The notes: generated by a model from the letters alone, not told the origin. A stretch of DNA of 64,000 nucleotides from Vanrija pseudolonga (GCF_020906515.1 NC_085850.1:2294001-2358000), one strand, 5' to 3'. Positions 50,182 to 61,171 are shown, counted from the first letter of the stretch. Numbers and translations: made by a program.

Positions 50182-51246
50182 CTAAACTACAACCTCAGCC
50201 GCAGGAGGCACACTGACCCCATTCACCTTCTTCCCGCCCTCTGCCCTCCGCGCCGCGCGGCGCCCAGCAATGGCAATAGCCACATCCAGCGCGTTCTGCG
50301 AGGAGTTGACGCTCGCCTTGCCTGTGCCGGCGATATCGAACGCGGTGCCGTGCGCCGGGGTGGCAATGACGACCGGCAGCCCGCCCTGCACCGTCACGCC
50401 GCCGTCGAAGCCCAAGAGCTTGATCGCGATCTGCCCCTGGTCATGGTACATGCTCACGATGCCGTCGTACTTGTGGCGCGCGAGGAATATCGTGTCGCAC
50501 GGGTACGGCCCGTCCGCGTCGATGCCGTTTGCCTTGGCGTCGGCGACCGCGGGGCGGATGTGCTCGATCTCCTCGGTGCCAAAGAGGCCATTCTCGCCGT
50601 TATGTGGGTTCAAGGAGCAGATGCCGATACGCGGCGACTGAATGCCAGAGTCGGACAGCAGCGAATGCAGCAGCGTGATCGCCGACAGCGTGCTCTCGCG
50701 CGTCACAAGCGCGGCCACGTCCTTGATCCCCACGTGAGAGGTAACCCGCGCCGTCCACAGCCCCTTGATGATGTTAATTTCCGACGTCGGGCCGTCGTAC
50801 GACAGCGCTTTCGCGAACCACCGCAGCTCGTCCTCCTCGTGCATGCCCGCCATGTGGAGGGACGTCTTGTTGAGCGGCGTGAAGACGATCGCGTCGACCT
50901 TGCCGGCGTTCGCGAGCGCCAGCGCGCGGTTAAGCTGGTGCAGCGTGCGCGCGCCCGCCTCGACCGACACCGCGCGGGGGACAACTGGCGTCGTAGGCGC
51001 CGTTCCGTCGTCGAGGATGGCTACGGCGTCCGCCGACGGCGTGGCCGCCGTCGGGATAGTGACGCCCACGATCGCGGCCGCCGCGTCGACCTCGCTCTGG
51101 TCGGCCAGCACGTAGATGTCCGCCTTGGCCCTGTTGGCCGGGTTGGCGAGCAGGCGCGCCGCGAGCTCCGGGCCGACGCCGGCGGGGTCGCCCATCGTGA
51201 GCGCGATGCGAGGGCGGGGCGGGGCGGGGGTCGTCGTGATTGCCAT
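50182..51246 (-). CDS. PdxA-family 4-phosphate dehydrogenase (4-hydroxythreonine- or D-threonate-4-phosphate type)
   Basis: Single exon, 354 residues. The protein has the PdxA fold markers in order: RIALTMGDPAGVGPELAAR, VFTPLNKTSLHMAGM, RVTSHVGIKDV, ICSLNPHNGENGLFGTEE, MYHDQGQIAIKLLGFDGG and HGTAFDIAGTGKA. The three metal-binding His (in TSHVG, NPHNG and MYHDQ) are all kept. Bacterial PdxA makes a vitamin B6 precursor, but fungi use another B6 route. The PdxA2 branch oxidises D-threonate or D-erythronate 4-phosphate in sugar-acid catabolism, a better guess here. Such a gene in a fungus suggests gain from bacteria long ago. It is read towards the pirin gene, and its upstream region shares a CCGGAACGG motif with the neighbouring regulator gene. 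Confidence 0.88.
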   Translation of the reverse strand: MAITTTPAPPRPRIALTMGDPAGVGPELAARLLANPANRAKADIYVLADQSEVDAAAAIVGVTIPTAATPSADAVAILDDGTAPTTPVVPRAVSVEAGARTLHQLNRALALANAGKVDAIVFTPLNKTSLHMAGMHEEDELRWFAKALSYDGPTSEINIIKGLWTARVTSHVGIKDVAALVTRESTLSAITLLHSLLSDSGIQSPRIGICSLNPHNGENGLFGTEEIEHIRPAVADAKANGIDADGPYPCDTIFLARHKYDGIVSMYHDQGQIAIKLLGFDGGVTVQGGLPVVIATPAHGTAFDIAGTGKASVNSSQNALDVAIAIAGRRAARRAEGGKKVNGVSVPPAAEVVV

Positions 51247-51672
51247 TGTCGTAGTGTTCGTTGGGGGTTACGCCTGCCCGTCCTCTACCCTCGCGCTTTA
51301 TGAAGGCGGGGCATACCCCGCAACGGAGGCGCACCGATGCCCGGGCCGAGGCGTGGGTCGTGGGTATGCTTGCATTTGTCGTACTGGCGGGAGAGAGGAG
51401 AGCGACAGGGGGGCCGAACCGGAGCGTTGTGGTGGGTTTGAGCTACCGCTCCGGAACGGAGGTGGGTCCGGTCCGGAACGGGGCGGCTGTCGCCGGGTGT
51501 TGACACTTTGCGCGCAAGTGCTGCAGACGCCGCAGTCCGCTCTGTTGCAGGTTGCAGGATTTGCAGGGATCACAGTAGCATGTATGTGTGCATTAACGCG
51601 GCTCTGATATGTATGTCTTCACTAACGTGACTGTTCTGATATGCAGATCTCAACCGGCTCTATCAAGTTTGT
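51247..51672. other. Upstream region of the PdxA-type gene
   Basis: It holds the CGG/CCG-containing elements described separately at 51417..51481 and no gene. Confidence 0.5.
51417..51481. promoter_or_regulatory. Candidate Zn2Cys6 binding elements upstream of the PdxA-type gene
   Basis: AACCGGAGCG at 51417..51426, GCTCCGGAACGGAG at 51448..51461 and TCCGGAACGG at 51472..51481 lie about 170-235 bases before the ATG. The 14-base element recurs exactly before the neighbouring zinc-cluster regulator gene (54156..54169). CGG/CCG half-sites in this form are typical targets of zinc-cluster proteins. Confidence 0.5.
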
Positions 51673-54057
51673 CTACCACATGCCCGATTGATCCAGCATG
51701 CCCAAGATTGCGTCGACGCCAATCTCACCGCCGCCAGCCCCAACGTCGAGCCCCATACCCAATGCACCCCCCCCTCCGAGGCCCTCAAACGATACCGGCG
51801 CACCGATAGGTGCCATGGCGCCGAGCCACTCGTTCCACAGCGGGCTCAGGCTCGGCTGCTGTGCCTCGCTGCTTGCGCCGCCCATGTCGCCCGCGCTCGC
51901 CTTGGCGTTGGCGAGCAGCTTCGTCGCGCCTTGCAACAACGCGCGGTTCTTGCTCGTCGGGTGCAGGTTGCATGTCCATTGTAGGATCTCGACGCCGCGC
52001 TCCAGCTGCGTCATGTACCCGTGGGCTGCGAGCGGGTCGGTCGACTTGATGATCAGGGCCGTGAGGCAGTGGAGCACGGAGAAGAGGTCTGCCGCGAAGG
52101 ACTGGGCCGGTGTCAGCGAGTGGCAATTGGAAGTCGCTGGGACGTCGCCACACTCACAAACCACCGGCTCAAGGACCAGTCGAGCGCCATCACCGCCCCC
52201 GTGAGCGTGACGACATGCTCGCACGTCTCAACCATGGTCTGAACGCTCAGGTCCATCGTGCTGTCGTTGGCGACGAGCGCGCGGATGAAGCACGGGCGGT
52301 GGAGGTAGACTGGGAGCGGGTCAGCGGGGTCCGAGGTACCAGTATCAGCTCACAGAACAGCATGCAGAAGTGCATGGCGAGGCGGATACGCTGGCGGACG
52401 ACGACGTCGGTCGACTCGGGCTCTGGCGCTTCCCCGGCCGATGGCGCGCGCGAGGCCTGTACTGCCGGCGCGCTGGGCCGCGCGAGGGGGAACGCGTCGC
52501 GCGGGAGGTCTCCGGAGCGCAGGGTGGCCGGGAGGGCGTTCAACAGGCGACGAAGCCCTGCGTCAATGTCTTGCAGCGCTGCGGCGTCAGCTCTGCCCTC
52601 AACGACGCACCCACCATCGTAGCTTGGAATCCGCACAGAGGTCCAGTAGTCGACCACCTTGCAGATCTGTACCCCGATAGTCCACTTCCAGACGAAGTAC
52701 CCGCGCGCGTCGGCGTCAGACGGCAGTTTGGTGTCGTAGTGGTTCAGGTCGACCGAGTTGGGCAGCAGCGCCGGCATGGACTGAGCGTCAGCTCCCCCTA
52801 GGATCCTCCCACTCACATGCAGCCGGTCGCTGGCGAGCAACTCGTGCCATATCCGCCTGCGCGCGTCCATCTCCTCGACGCTCATATCGGCATAGAGCAG
52901 CGCCGGGTCCCGGTGATAGCCCGCAATAACGGCCAGGCGCACACCCAGGCCGAAGAGCGCAAAGCTCCCGTCGGGGCTCTTCTTGTCGTCCGCATTCAGG
53001 AGGCACAGCCCGATCAGCGCGATGGCAAGCAGGCTCTCGAGCGTCGTCGACGTGAAGACGTTGCCGCACACGAGCAGCGCCCAGCTCGTGTGCAGGTATC
53101 GCGTCGCGCTCGTGCTCGGCAGGCGCTGGCGCACGCCCGACGTACCCGAGTCAAGCGTCAGCGTCGCGGCCACAATGGCGAAGAGCACCGCGAGGTGGTG
53201 CGCGGACGGGCCGGACGGCGCGTCGTACAGCCCTGGGAGGATGTGCGCGTCGAAGAACGCCGGCGTGAGGGGCTGAACACTGCGCAAGCGTTAGCTTGTA
53301 TCCCATGGCCGGGGCTCACCGCCACGAAGTCAGCTCCCAGAACGCAGCCCACAGCTCGCGCGCGACGCGGCGCGAGACCATGAGCTCGCGGCACCGGTCG
53401 AGCAGGGCACCCGGCAGCCCGCCCATGCGGCCGAGGCGGGGCGCGCCGCTCCGCGCCCACGGCACAGCGAGGCCGAGCTCGTCGAGCCGGTCGCTGCGGG
53501 ACTCGTCGTCGCTCTCGTCATCCTCAGAGAGGTAGAACGCCGCGCCCTCCGTCCCGGCATACCGCTTCGTCGTGGCCGCCGTCGGGCCGAGCGCAAGCCG
53601 GCCAAGCAGGGCCGTCATGTCGTGCGGCCGCGGCGCGGCGGGCGAGGCGGCAGACGGCGTAGCCGAGGCCGCTGATGCTTGCTTGCGGGGCAGCACGTCG
53701 TTGTCCTCCGCGACGCCCTGTCCCAGCCGCTGTAAGCGCGCCTCGAGCTCCGCGACCCGTTTGGTGAGCACGGCGATCGTCTGCGCCTTCGGCGGAGCAG
53801 TGGAGGTCACTTCGTCCGGGCACAGGTGCGCGATGCCGCGCTTCGAGCACTCGGTGCACGGCCACGAGCGGGAGCCTGCGCGTGGGCGTCAGCGCCGGCC
53901 GGTTCGGGGGGCTCGGCGTGGGGTAGGCTCCCCGCCACCGTCGACACTCACACTTCGCCTTGGTCCGCTTGCACTCCGCGCAAGACGGGTACGTGCGCCG
54001 CTTCCTCGGCGGCGAGGACGGCGACGGCGTCGTCCAGCTGCCCGCAGTCATGTCCAT
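51673..54057 (-). CDS. Zn(II)2Cys6 fungal transcription factor with fungal-specific regulatory domain
   Basis: Six exons: 54057..53952, 53875..53320, 53279..52817, 52780..52354, 52309..52158, 52101..51673, all phases matching, giving 710 residues. The zinc cluster is split by intron 1: PSCAECKRTKAKC then SRSWPCTECSKRGIAHLC, spacing C-x2-C-x6-C-x5-C-x2-C-x8-C. A short coiled-coil-like linker follows (TIAVLTKRVAELEARLQRLG), suited to dimer formation. The middle has the fungal_trans pattern, with ARRRIWHELLASDRLHVS-like text around an intron and LFFYLHRPCFIRAL after another. The Gly/Ala-rich C terminus ends in DAILGMLDQSGMW. It is next to the PdxA-type gene and shares upstream motifs with it, so local regulation, including of itself, is a fair inference. 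Confidence 0.88.
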
Positions 54058-54542
54058 TACGGCGAGAGTGGTTGGTTGGTTGGTTGGTCGATGGAGAGAT
54101 TGTCAGCCCCGGGTCGGTGGGTGGATAACATGATTTCTCGGTCCGGAGCGCCAAGGCTCCGGAACGGAGTTGTCGTGCGGGGCCAAGTAAGTGGTGGGTC
54201 TTCGGAGGCTCGGAGGCTCGGTGGCCGTCCCGGCAGGCCTTGTGCAATCCCCTGTACATATGTAGAGGGCTGTACGCTGCACGCTGCAGGGCTACTCGGC
54301 GACACGGGTGTGCATGTGCATTGGGCCGAATACCCGCCGATAATTGACCCGGTCCGCGCTGGCGGAGTGGTGTAGATAGCCGTTGGCCACAACGCTCCAC
54401 TTCTCATCTATGAAATGCATCGCATATGGGCATCGCTTGGCGCTGCAGGTTCCAGCAAGTGCACGGACATCGACATTGATAAACCCCAACGACCCCTGCC
54501 CGGGCTCGCGCCTCGCGCTCGCCCCGTCCGCCCCGGCCCCGC
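54058..54542. other. Upstream region of the zinc-cluster regulator
   Basis: Apart from the inverted repeat at 54142 I see nothing further, and no gene. Confidence 0.5.
54142..54169. promoter_or_regulatory. CGG inverted repeat upstream of the zinc-cluster regulator
   Basis: TCCGGAGC, six bases, then GCTCCGGA form a perfect 8-base inverted repeat (54142..54163), 85-106 bases before the ATG. Its right arm extends to GCTCCGGAACGGAG, identical to the element before the PdxA-type gene. A dimeric zinc-cluster protein would be expected to bind such a site. Confidence 0.55.
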
Positions 54543-55193
54543 CTAGTACAGCAGCCCGGCGATAACGTGCTGAGCGGCATAGTACAGCGGCAGGCCGACG
54601 CCGGCGTTGACCCACTCCTGCGCGACGAACACCTGGCGCGCGACGAACAGGTCGGAGAGGAAGAAGAGCGTCGCGCCGAGCGCCTGCGCGTAGGGGTATC
54701 GGCTTGCCGGGGCGGTCGCGAGGGCCGTCGCCTCCATGAGCGTAATGACGGCGATGTACGCGATGACGGGGACGACCATTTCGGGCGGCACGCCAGGCGT
54801 CGTCGAGGAGGAGAGCCAGCGCCAGGTGACGATTGCCGGCAGGAGGAGGATGCCGAGCAGCGGGTAGAACAGGCTAGTGTACAGCTTGGACTTGCGGAAC
54901 GCCAAAATGTACCCCACGTGCCCGAGGAGGAAGGCGCCAATGCCGCCGATGAAGGCGAGCGGCGTCTCGCGCTCGTCGAAGAGGAGGAGCACGTCGCCGA
55001 TGAACGCGAGCAGGAGGGACGCGATGATGATCCGCCCCAGGGCAGTGTTGGCGCGCGGCGCGGTGAACGCCGCACCGAGGAAGCCGACCGAGGCGAGCGG
55101 CTTGGCAATGTATCTCGTCGTGTCGAGCGCGCCCGCCTCGGCGATCAGCAGCTGGCCGAGCGCGACCGTCGTCACTAGGCGCCAGTTGACCAT
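54543..55193 (-). CDS. YhhN/TMEM86-family membrane protein (lysoplasmalogenase-like)
   Basis: Single exon, 216 residues, nearly all hydrophobic with about seven to eight membrane helices. The family signs are the early DTTRYIAKPLAS (Lys-Pro motif), LLLAFIGDVLLLFDE with the conserved Asp-Gly region, GHVGYILAF, YPLLGILLL, and a late LFFLSDLFVARQVF with the second conserved Ser-Asp. In animals TMEM86 proteins cleave the vinyl ether of lysoplasmalogens, and the bacterial YhhN proteins are related. Fungal members are little studied, so the substrate is open. The ATG at 55193 is the first in frame and directly precedes the first helix. Confidence 0.85.
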   Translation of the reverse strand: MVNWRLVTTVALGQLLIAEAGALDTTRYIAKPLASVGFLGAAFTAPRANTALGRIIIASLLLAFIGDVLLLFDERETPLAFIGGIGAFLLGHVGYILAFRKSKLYTSLFYPLLGILLLPAIVTWRWLSSSTTPGVPPEMVVPVIAYIAVITLMEATALATAPASRYPYAQALGATLFFLSDLFVARQVFVAQEWVNAGVGLPLYYAAQHVIAGLLY

Positions 55194-55439
55194 TGTGGAG
55201 TGGGTGAATGTGTTGTTGGTGGATGGAGCCGGTGTCGACAAAAGTCGAACGACTGTCGGCGAGTTGCTGCCCGCTAGCCGGACACGTCACGTGAGCACCG
55301 GCTCGGCGCTCGGCGATGTGCTGCACCACGCGCCTGTCTTTGAGTTCGAGGCATGCATTTGACAAACAACTATGTACCTCCTTCACATCACCCGTGCCCA
55401 CTAGGGAGCTTTTAACAACGCTGCTACACTACTTTTTAC

Positions 55440-58400
55440 TTAAAACAGCCCCTCCAGGTCCGCGACGAAGGCCTTAGCAGCCGCGTCACCGACCTCGGCC
55501 GCAAGCCATGCCTCGGCCTTCTCCACAACCAGCTCCCACACCTCGCGGTCGTCGGCGAGCTTCTTCTTGAAGAATGCGATAGTCGCAGCCGTCGCAGTAA
55601 CGTCGCCGGCAGTAGCGTACTTGGATGCCGCCGTGCCGAGGATGCGTTCAAGGTGCGCACTCCAAGACCAGTTGCCCTCAAAGGCCTGCAGCTGGATGAG
55701 AGCGCCGAGGCTGTCTGCTGGGAGCGCAACCTCCTTCTCAACGACGACTGGAATTGCCTCCGCAACCACTGCAACTTCGTCAGCAGTAGCAGCAGGGTAG
55801 GCTGGAGAGCCGTAGCCAGTGGAGGCCCTGGGCTTGGGCGCCGCAGGTGGTGGCGCATGGGGGGGGAGGGCGGCGGCGTCGTCATCAGCGCCCCAAGTGG
55901 CCCGAACCTGGCCACCAGCGGCTGACCAAGTGTTAGCAGGCGCAATCATGCTGGTGTCAAAAACACCATGATGAAGTGGTCTGACGCCCGCGCCAAGGCT
56001 GCCCGCCACTTGGGGTTTGGGTCCAAAGAGGCCCCTTGCCCCCGCTGCACTCGAGCCAAAGGCACTGGGCCTTGGAGCTGCTTGACCAAACGGCCCGCCA
56101 GCTGAGGAGTTATCTCCAAAGAGAGCTGGAGTGGGGGCCGTGCCAAACGCACTGCTTTGGCCGAATGAGGAGAGTGGAGCTGATGAGGCAGAGGATCCGA
56201 AACCGAATCCAGGTCTCGAATCAAACGTACGGTTTGAGCTGGAAACCTTCTTGCTCGAACCACCAAAGCCACCAAACAGGGGCGCAGATGCACGGCCACC
56301 GAACAGACCGCCGGGCGCGGGCGCGGTATCATATGTCGTCGCAGGAGCGCCAAATGCCATCGGAAGAGCTGGTGCCATCGGCGCGGGAGGCGGTGGTGGA
56401 GCAGCGGCGGCGCTTCCCCTGCTTGAGAACATTGCCCCAGTCATCGGAGCTGATGCCATCGGAGCCGGAGGCGGTGGTGGAACGGCTGCGGCGCCTCCCC
56501 TGAACATTGCCCTGGTCCTTGGTGCTGACGTCCGGAGTATGGCGGATGCGGGAGCACTCGCGTACACAGGACCGCCGTAAGCGTACTCATTACGAGCATT
56601 CTTGTGCGCTTCGACAGCCTCTCCGACGACTCGAGCGTTCTTTTCTTCGGTCGAGTCTTGAATGGCGACAAAGGAGCACCACTTGCCGCCGACTTGGTAC
56701 CTGACACCAAGACGGACAGCTTCGCGCTTGACAAGGTCGTCAAAGCGACCGGGGTGCTTGTCCTTCACAAGTTTGCCGTTTGCGTCTTTCGCCTTTGTGA
56801 GCCAGCCGCGGCCCTCCTCGAGATCCTTAACTGCGTCGCGGGCAGCCAGCTGGTGGATGGTTTCTTGCTTGTTCTCGAGAACGGTGAGAGGGATGTCCAA
56901 CTGAAGAGGGCCGTGCTTGGACGTAGCGCGGAGGATGATTGAAGTTGGAGTCCGCGTGGGGGTGCTGTCGGAGAGGAGAACGTAGACGTTGGTGCGATTG
57001 AATGGGAAAAGTGGAGGAATCTCGTAGGGGGTCTGGAGATACTTGGGCTCGGCAATGACCGGCAGGGCAGAATTGAGGTCCACCTTTATGGTGTCGTCTG
57101 TCTTCTGATCCTTGTTGAACAAGTTGATGACCGGCTTGGCAGGCTCCTGGGTGACGCCGACAACCGTCTTTTCCGAGGCCCGGTCGTCAATGACCAGGGC
57201 TCCCACCTTGTCAATGATCTCGAAGTCGTCCTCGCCATCAACCGCCAGCTCTGGTTTGTCGTACTTGATTTCCAGGGTGTAGTCGCTGATGTGAGGAAGG
57301 AGAGATGCCTTGAGCATGCGAATCACCTTCTTGTCCATCTTTTCATTGTCGGCGACCGACTGGCTGAAGCCCTTGCCGGCACAGGCAGCACCTTCCACCA
57401 GCGCTGAACTGGCGCCAGAACCGATGCCAAGAGTGAAGACGCGCACTGCACCCTTGCTCGTCTCCACATTCTCATTGATGAGCTGGAACAGCTTGTCTTG
57501 ATCCCAAATCTCCCCATCGGTGAGGAGGAAGACCTCGAGGTTGAGGTCGGTGTAGCGCTGCTTGAAGGTGGCCTCGACGGGTTGGTACATCTCTGTGCCA
57601 CCATAGTTGGACACAAAGCCATCGACGTAGGCGGCCGCTTTCTTGAGTGTTTCGGCCGAGTAGGTTTGTGACTTGGGCCACAAGAAGTCGAAACTCGACC
57701 CAAAGCAACAGATGTTGAACTTGACTCCGACTGGAAGGGACTTGAGGAAAATCTGGAGGGCAGATCCTGCGTGTCAGCGCTGTCTGACTGGTAAAAGACA
57801 TACTCAAATCACTCATCTTCGCGCCCATGCTTCCACTACGGTCGCAGATGAAGACCAGCTCTGGGGCCTCGGATGGCAGCTCAAACTTGGGGACCAGGGA
57901 GGCCATGATGGCACGTTGATTGGGGAGGGTCGGGTGCGTTTCCAAAACGGCTGAAGGCTCTCCGAGGTTGGTGGCCACGACCTGGACGACGAAATCCTTG
58001 TCGAGCGTGGTAGACTTGAGAGCCAGAGAAGCTGAAGCCTTGGAGAATGACGGCTCGGCATCCGGTGCCGCTGATGTCGTTCCAATGTTAACCGTAAGAG
58101 TGTGCGAAGGCGATTGGATCGACTTGATGACCGAACCCGCGGGCATCTCGGCGTCGACAGTCACCTGGAAGGGCTCGTCGGCAAGCTTGGCAGGCGTAGA
58201 GTACGAGTCGGACGCTCCATACCGCGGTGCGACGGCCGTTGGGATAGTCAACCTGATGCCGTCGACCTGAGCGTCGTGGTTGAGAACGCCGAGGTACTCG
58301 ATCTTGACCGTGACCGTCTCCCCAGCGGGGACGTTGCCAATCGAGGTCGCAAACACGTCACCAGCGTCCAAGCTCTGCTCGAGCAGACCCGCCGTCTCAC

Positions 58401-58719
58401 CGCGGTCCACGGCGGCCTTGTACTCGGCCTTTGCCTCCTCCCTCTCCTTGACAAGACCTCGGGTTGTGACACCGGCGACCGTGAAGGTGAAGCCGACGAC
58501 AGTGACGCCGTCGTACAGGGGAAAGGTGTACTGGACCTCCTTGAGCGCCTTGTCATTGGTGTTCTGGAAGGTCTGGGTCAAGGTGGTGCGGGAAGTTGTG
58601 GCCAGGATGCGAGTGTGGGACTTGATTCCGACGATGGGCAGGTACTTCTTCTCGTAGCGCTCATAGGGTTCTGTGATCTTGATGACCGTGTAACAGCCGC
58701 ACCAAGGAAGGGAGGCCAT
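55440..58719 (-). CDS. VIT and von Willebrand A domain protein with FG/Pro-rich region
   Basis: Two exons, 58719..57804 and 57766..55440, joined by a 37-base intron, giving 1080 residues. Residues about 20-150 form a VIT domain (YTFPLYDGVTVVGFTFTV, KEREEAKAEYKAAVDRGETA, VPAGETVTVKIEYLG). A VWA domain follows, with the metal site DRSGSMGAKMSDL cut by the intron, and VFLLTDGEIWDQ and RVFTLGIGSGAS after it. Then come a linker, a low-complexity section with PPPPPAPM blocks and Phe-Gly repeats (LFGGFGG, FGQSSAFG), and a C-terminal helical segment LIQLQAFEGNWSWSAHLERI. This order resembles VWA5A and the VIT/VWA parts of PARP4 and inter-alpha-inhibitor heavy chains. No signal peptide is seen, so it is intracellular. 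Its role is unknown. Confidence 0.9.
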
Positions 58720-60091
58720 GATTGCGTGTTGCGGGTGGTGGTGGTGGTGGTGTTGTTGGGGGTTGGGTGTTGTGAAAGTAGTTTGAGAGGTAGTGGGTAA
58801 ATGAAGAGTCGAGGGGGGGTTGGGACAGGTTTAAGTAGTGCTGGTGCTGGACATGCAGGTTGCACTGAAAAGGAAGGCGAGGAAGACACGACCCCCGATG
58901 CGTGCTGCTGCCAAGGCGCCGCCAAGGAGTGATGTCTGCGGTAGCTGACGCGTTGGGTGGCGAAAGGCGGTGAAAGTCAAAGTGACGCACGGATCACCTG
59001 ATCCGAATCTGGCCCAGCGGCCAGGAACGCCGTTTTCCGCATCTCATCTCAGGGAAGGCAGCCAGCCAGCACTGATATCCCCAGACCACCCCAGCTTGAC
59101 TGAGCCAGTGGTCGCCAAACGACTCGGAGCAGCTCCAATGCATAGTCAGCATCTGACAAAGACGTGGGAATGTGACGGGGAGGGGGAGGAACGAGGGGCA
59201 GATGGTCTACAACGTGTAGAGGAGACGTGTCGAAACTGCAGCCAGAGCCGTCTCGGTGGCGTCTTGATTTCGATCACAAGCCGCGGGTCGCGATCAAGGC
59301 GTGCGTGCGATAATCGCCCAAATGAGATCAGGCAGTCCAAGACACTTTCGCACCGCTGCACCGCTCAATATCGACTACAACCACCGCATCGACCTGCAAG
59401 CAATCATGCAAGGTGGTGGTGGCGAGTGCACCTTGCCACTCAGTGAGCACTTTAATCGCGCACTCGTGCACAACAGGTCGTGTCGTGCCTGTTTTCCTTC
59501 CCGGCATCGTCTCCGTGTCGTGACCCCAGAAAGCATCATGTTGCCACCCGGATCCGGCATGCGACAACTGCTTGCGCGACTTTCGGGCCGGTTATCTCAG
59601 TGCGAGACATGCGCGACGCATTCTGTCGCGCTGTCAGTCATGCACTTTGTCCAAATGTGCTCAAGGTGAATAGAAGGCACATCGGCTCGCGGTCCAGGCG
59701 AAGTGCGACCGCAACCTCGAACTGGCAAGAAGTGACACCACGACAATCAACCCTCCACGTTGGATCGCCAGATCGACACGCCGACACCAGATCGATGCGC
59801 TGGAGCGACGTGCACGCACTGGGAATTCGGGAAGCTCGACGCCTGCCTCGCACTCTCGCACTAAATCATTCATCTTGCACCGATCTCAACACTTTGCAAC
59901 CATGCATCTCTTTGAATGTCTGACCTCGTTGTACAGGTTTAACTTCACTCCGCGGTGGAGGCGGCGGGGCGACCGGCTGTTCGGGGACCGGTTGGCCGGC
60001 TACTCGAATCTCCGCCAAGCCAACCGCGCCACCCACTCACACCACGACTCCTGCCGCTCGCTCAACACCATCCCATTCACCGCTTCGCCGC
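58720..60091. other. Intergenic region (1.4 kb)
   Basis: It holds the promoter of the VIT-VWA gene and the 3' flank of the minus-strand tautomerase gene. No gene is supported on either strand. Confidence 0.5.
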
Positions 60092-60565
60092 TCACAGCAC
60101 AAAGTTGCCCCTCGTCGTTCCCATAGACTCGAGCTGCGCCGCCAGCTCGTACGGCAGCGAAGCGAACCAGTCCTCCTCGCCCCCAGGCGGCGGGAGCACG
60201 CGGCCATACTCGACCATGTTCGTCGGCGCGATCTCGCTGAGGTAGACCCAGACGAAGGCCTCGTTGAGGTCCGCGATCTGCGCGATATCACGCATGATGC
60301 TGAGCGCTAGTGTCTCCTTGACGCTCTTGCTGCGCCCGGACCGAATGTTGCCGTGGACCCAGATATGTCCCTTCGTGTTGGCAGACGCGGCGGGCACGCC
60401 GCCGAGGTGGCGTTCCTGTGCTGGCCCGTCCTCCTCGATCACGACCTGCGCGAAAAACCGTGGCGCACCCGTCGCTTCGTGGTGCCGGTCGGTTATTGCC
60501 TGGGCGATCGTTGATTTCTGTGCGGCCGTCAGGCCGGGCGGGGCTTTGACGATGTATGTTGGCAT
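60092..60565 (-). CDS. cis-3-chloroacrylate dehalogenase-like tautomerase, copy 1
   Basis: Single exon, 157 residues. It is a fused-type member of the tautomerase superfamily close to cis-CaaD and Cg10062. After loss of Met, Pro1 is the catalytic base or acid (PTYIVKAPPGL). His28 lies in AITDRHHEATG. Two Arg occur in HGNIRSGRS, Tyr in FVWVYLSEI, and Glu in MVEYGR. These six match the cis-CaaD active set (Pro1, His28, Arg70, Arg73, Tyr103, Glu114), allowing for a four-residue insert before the Arg pair. The end PGGEEDWFASLP also fits. cis-CaaD dehalogenates cis-3-chloroacrylate to malonate semialdehyde; fungal homologues may act on natural unsaturated acids. It forms a divergent pair with the next gene. 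Confidence 0.88.
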   Translation of the reverse strand: MPTYIVKAPPGLTAAQKSTIAQAITDRHHEATGAPRFFAQVVIEEDGPAQERHLGGVPAASANTKGHIWVHGNIRSGRSKSVKETLALSIMRDIAQIADLNEAFVWVYLSEIAPTNMVEYGRVLPPPGGEEDWFASLPYELAAQLESMGTTRGNFVL

Positions 60566-61171
60566 CTTGGGTGGAGGGAGCGCGTCGGGGGTCGGTCAGT
60601 GCGATGAGATTAAGAGTTCAATGTTTGGGGCCGAGTTGATCTGGCGAGAGTGACGATGGGCGCCGGTGGCGACAACCACACCACCGGCCCCGACATATAT
60701 CACGTCCGAGATGTGGAGCGCGCGAGCCGCACTATACTGATAACTCGGAAACTGGCAATGTGCGGGGCCAAGTCCCAGGGCAGCAGCCAAGCCGTAGGCC
60801 CGCACAATGGCCCAGAGGCCAGACCTACTTGTGCGTCTCTCGGCCGTAGCTGCACACCACGGCAAACCGAGGTGTGTACTCTGGCGCGGCCATGCTCCGC
60901 AGAGGCGGGGTAGGCGATCGCAGATTATCTGCGTCCGCCTAGCCCTCCGCTCTAACGAGCTTGACGACACGTCCACCTCCACCGAGGTGTCCACCCGGCT
61001 AAGATAACAACCCCGCCTGCGGATGTTTCCCCGCACATCACGCCCATGACGTATTACTAAGCAATCGCTGCGTTTCCGACACGCCGAGCGTATAAAACGC
61101 GCCTGCTCCTCGGTCACACACCGAGAGACACCCACCGCACCGTCCCCACATCACTCCACAAGCCCCACACT
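60566..61171. promoter_or_regulatory. Shared divergent promoter region of the tautomerase pair
   Basis: It is 606 bases between two ATGs facing away from each other. TATAAAA at 61091..61097 serves the + gene, 75-81 bases before its ATG. On the minus side an ATATAT stretch near 60695 is a weak TATA candidate. No gene lies inside. Confidence 0.55.
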
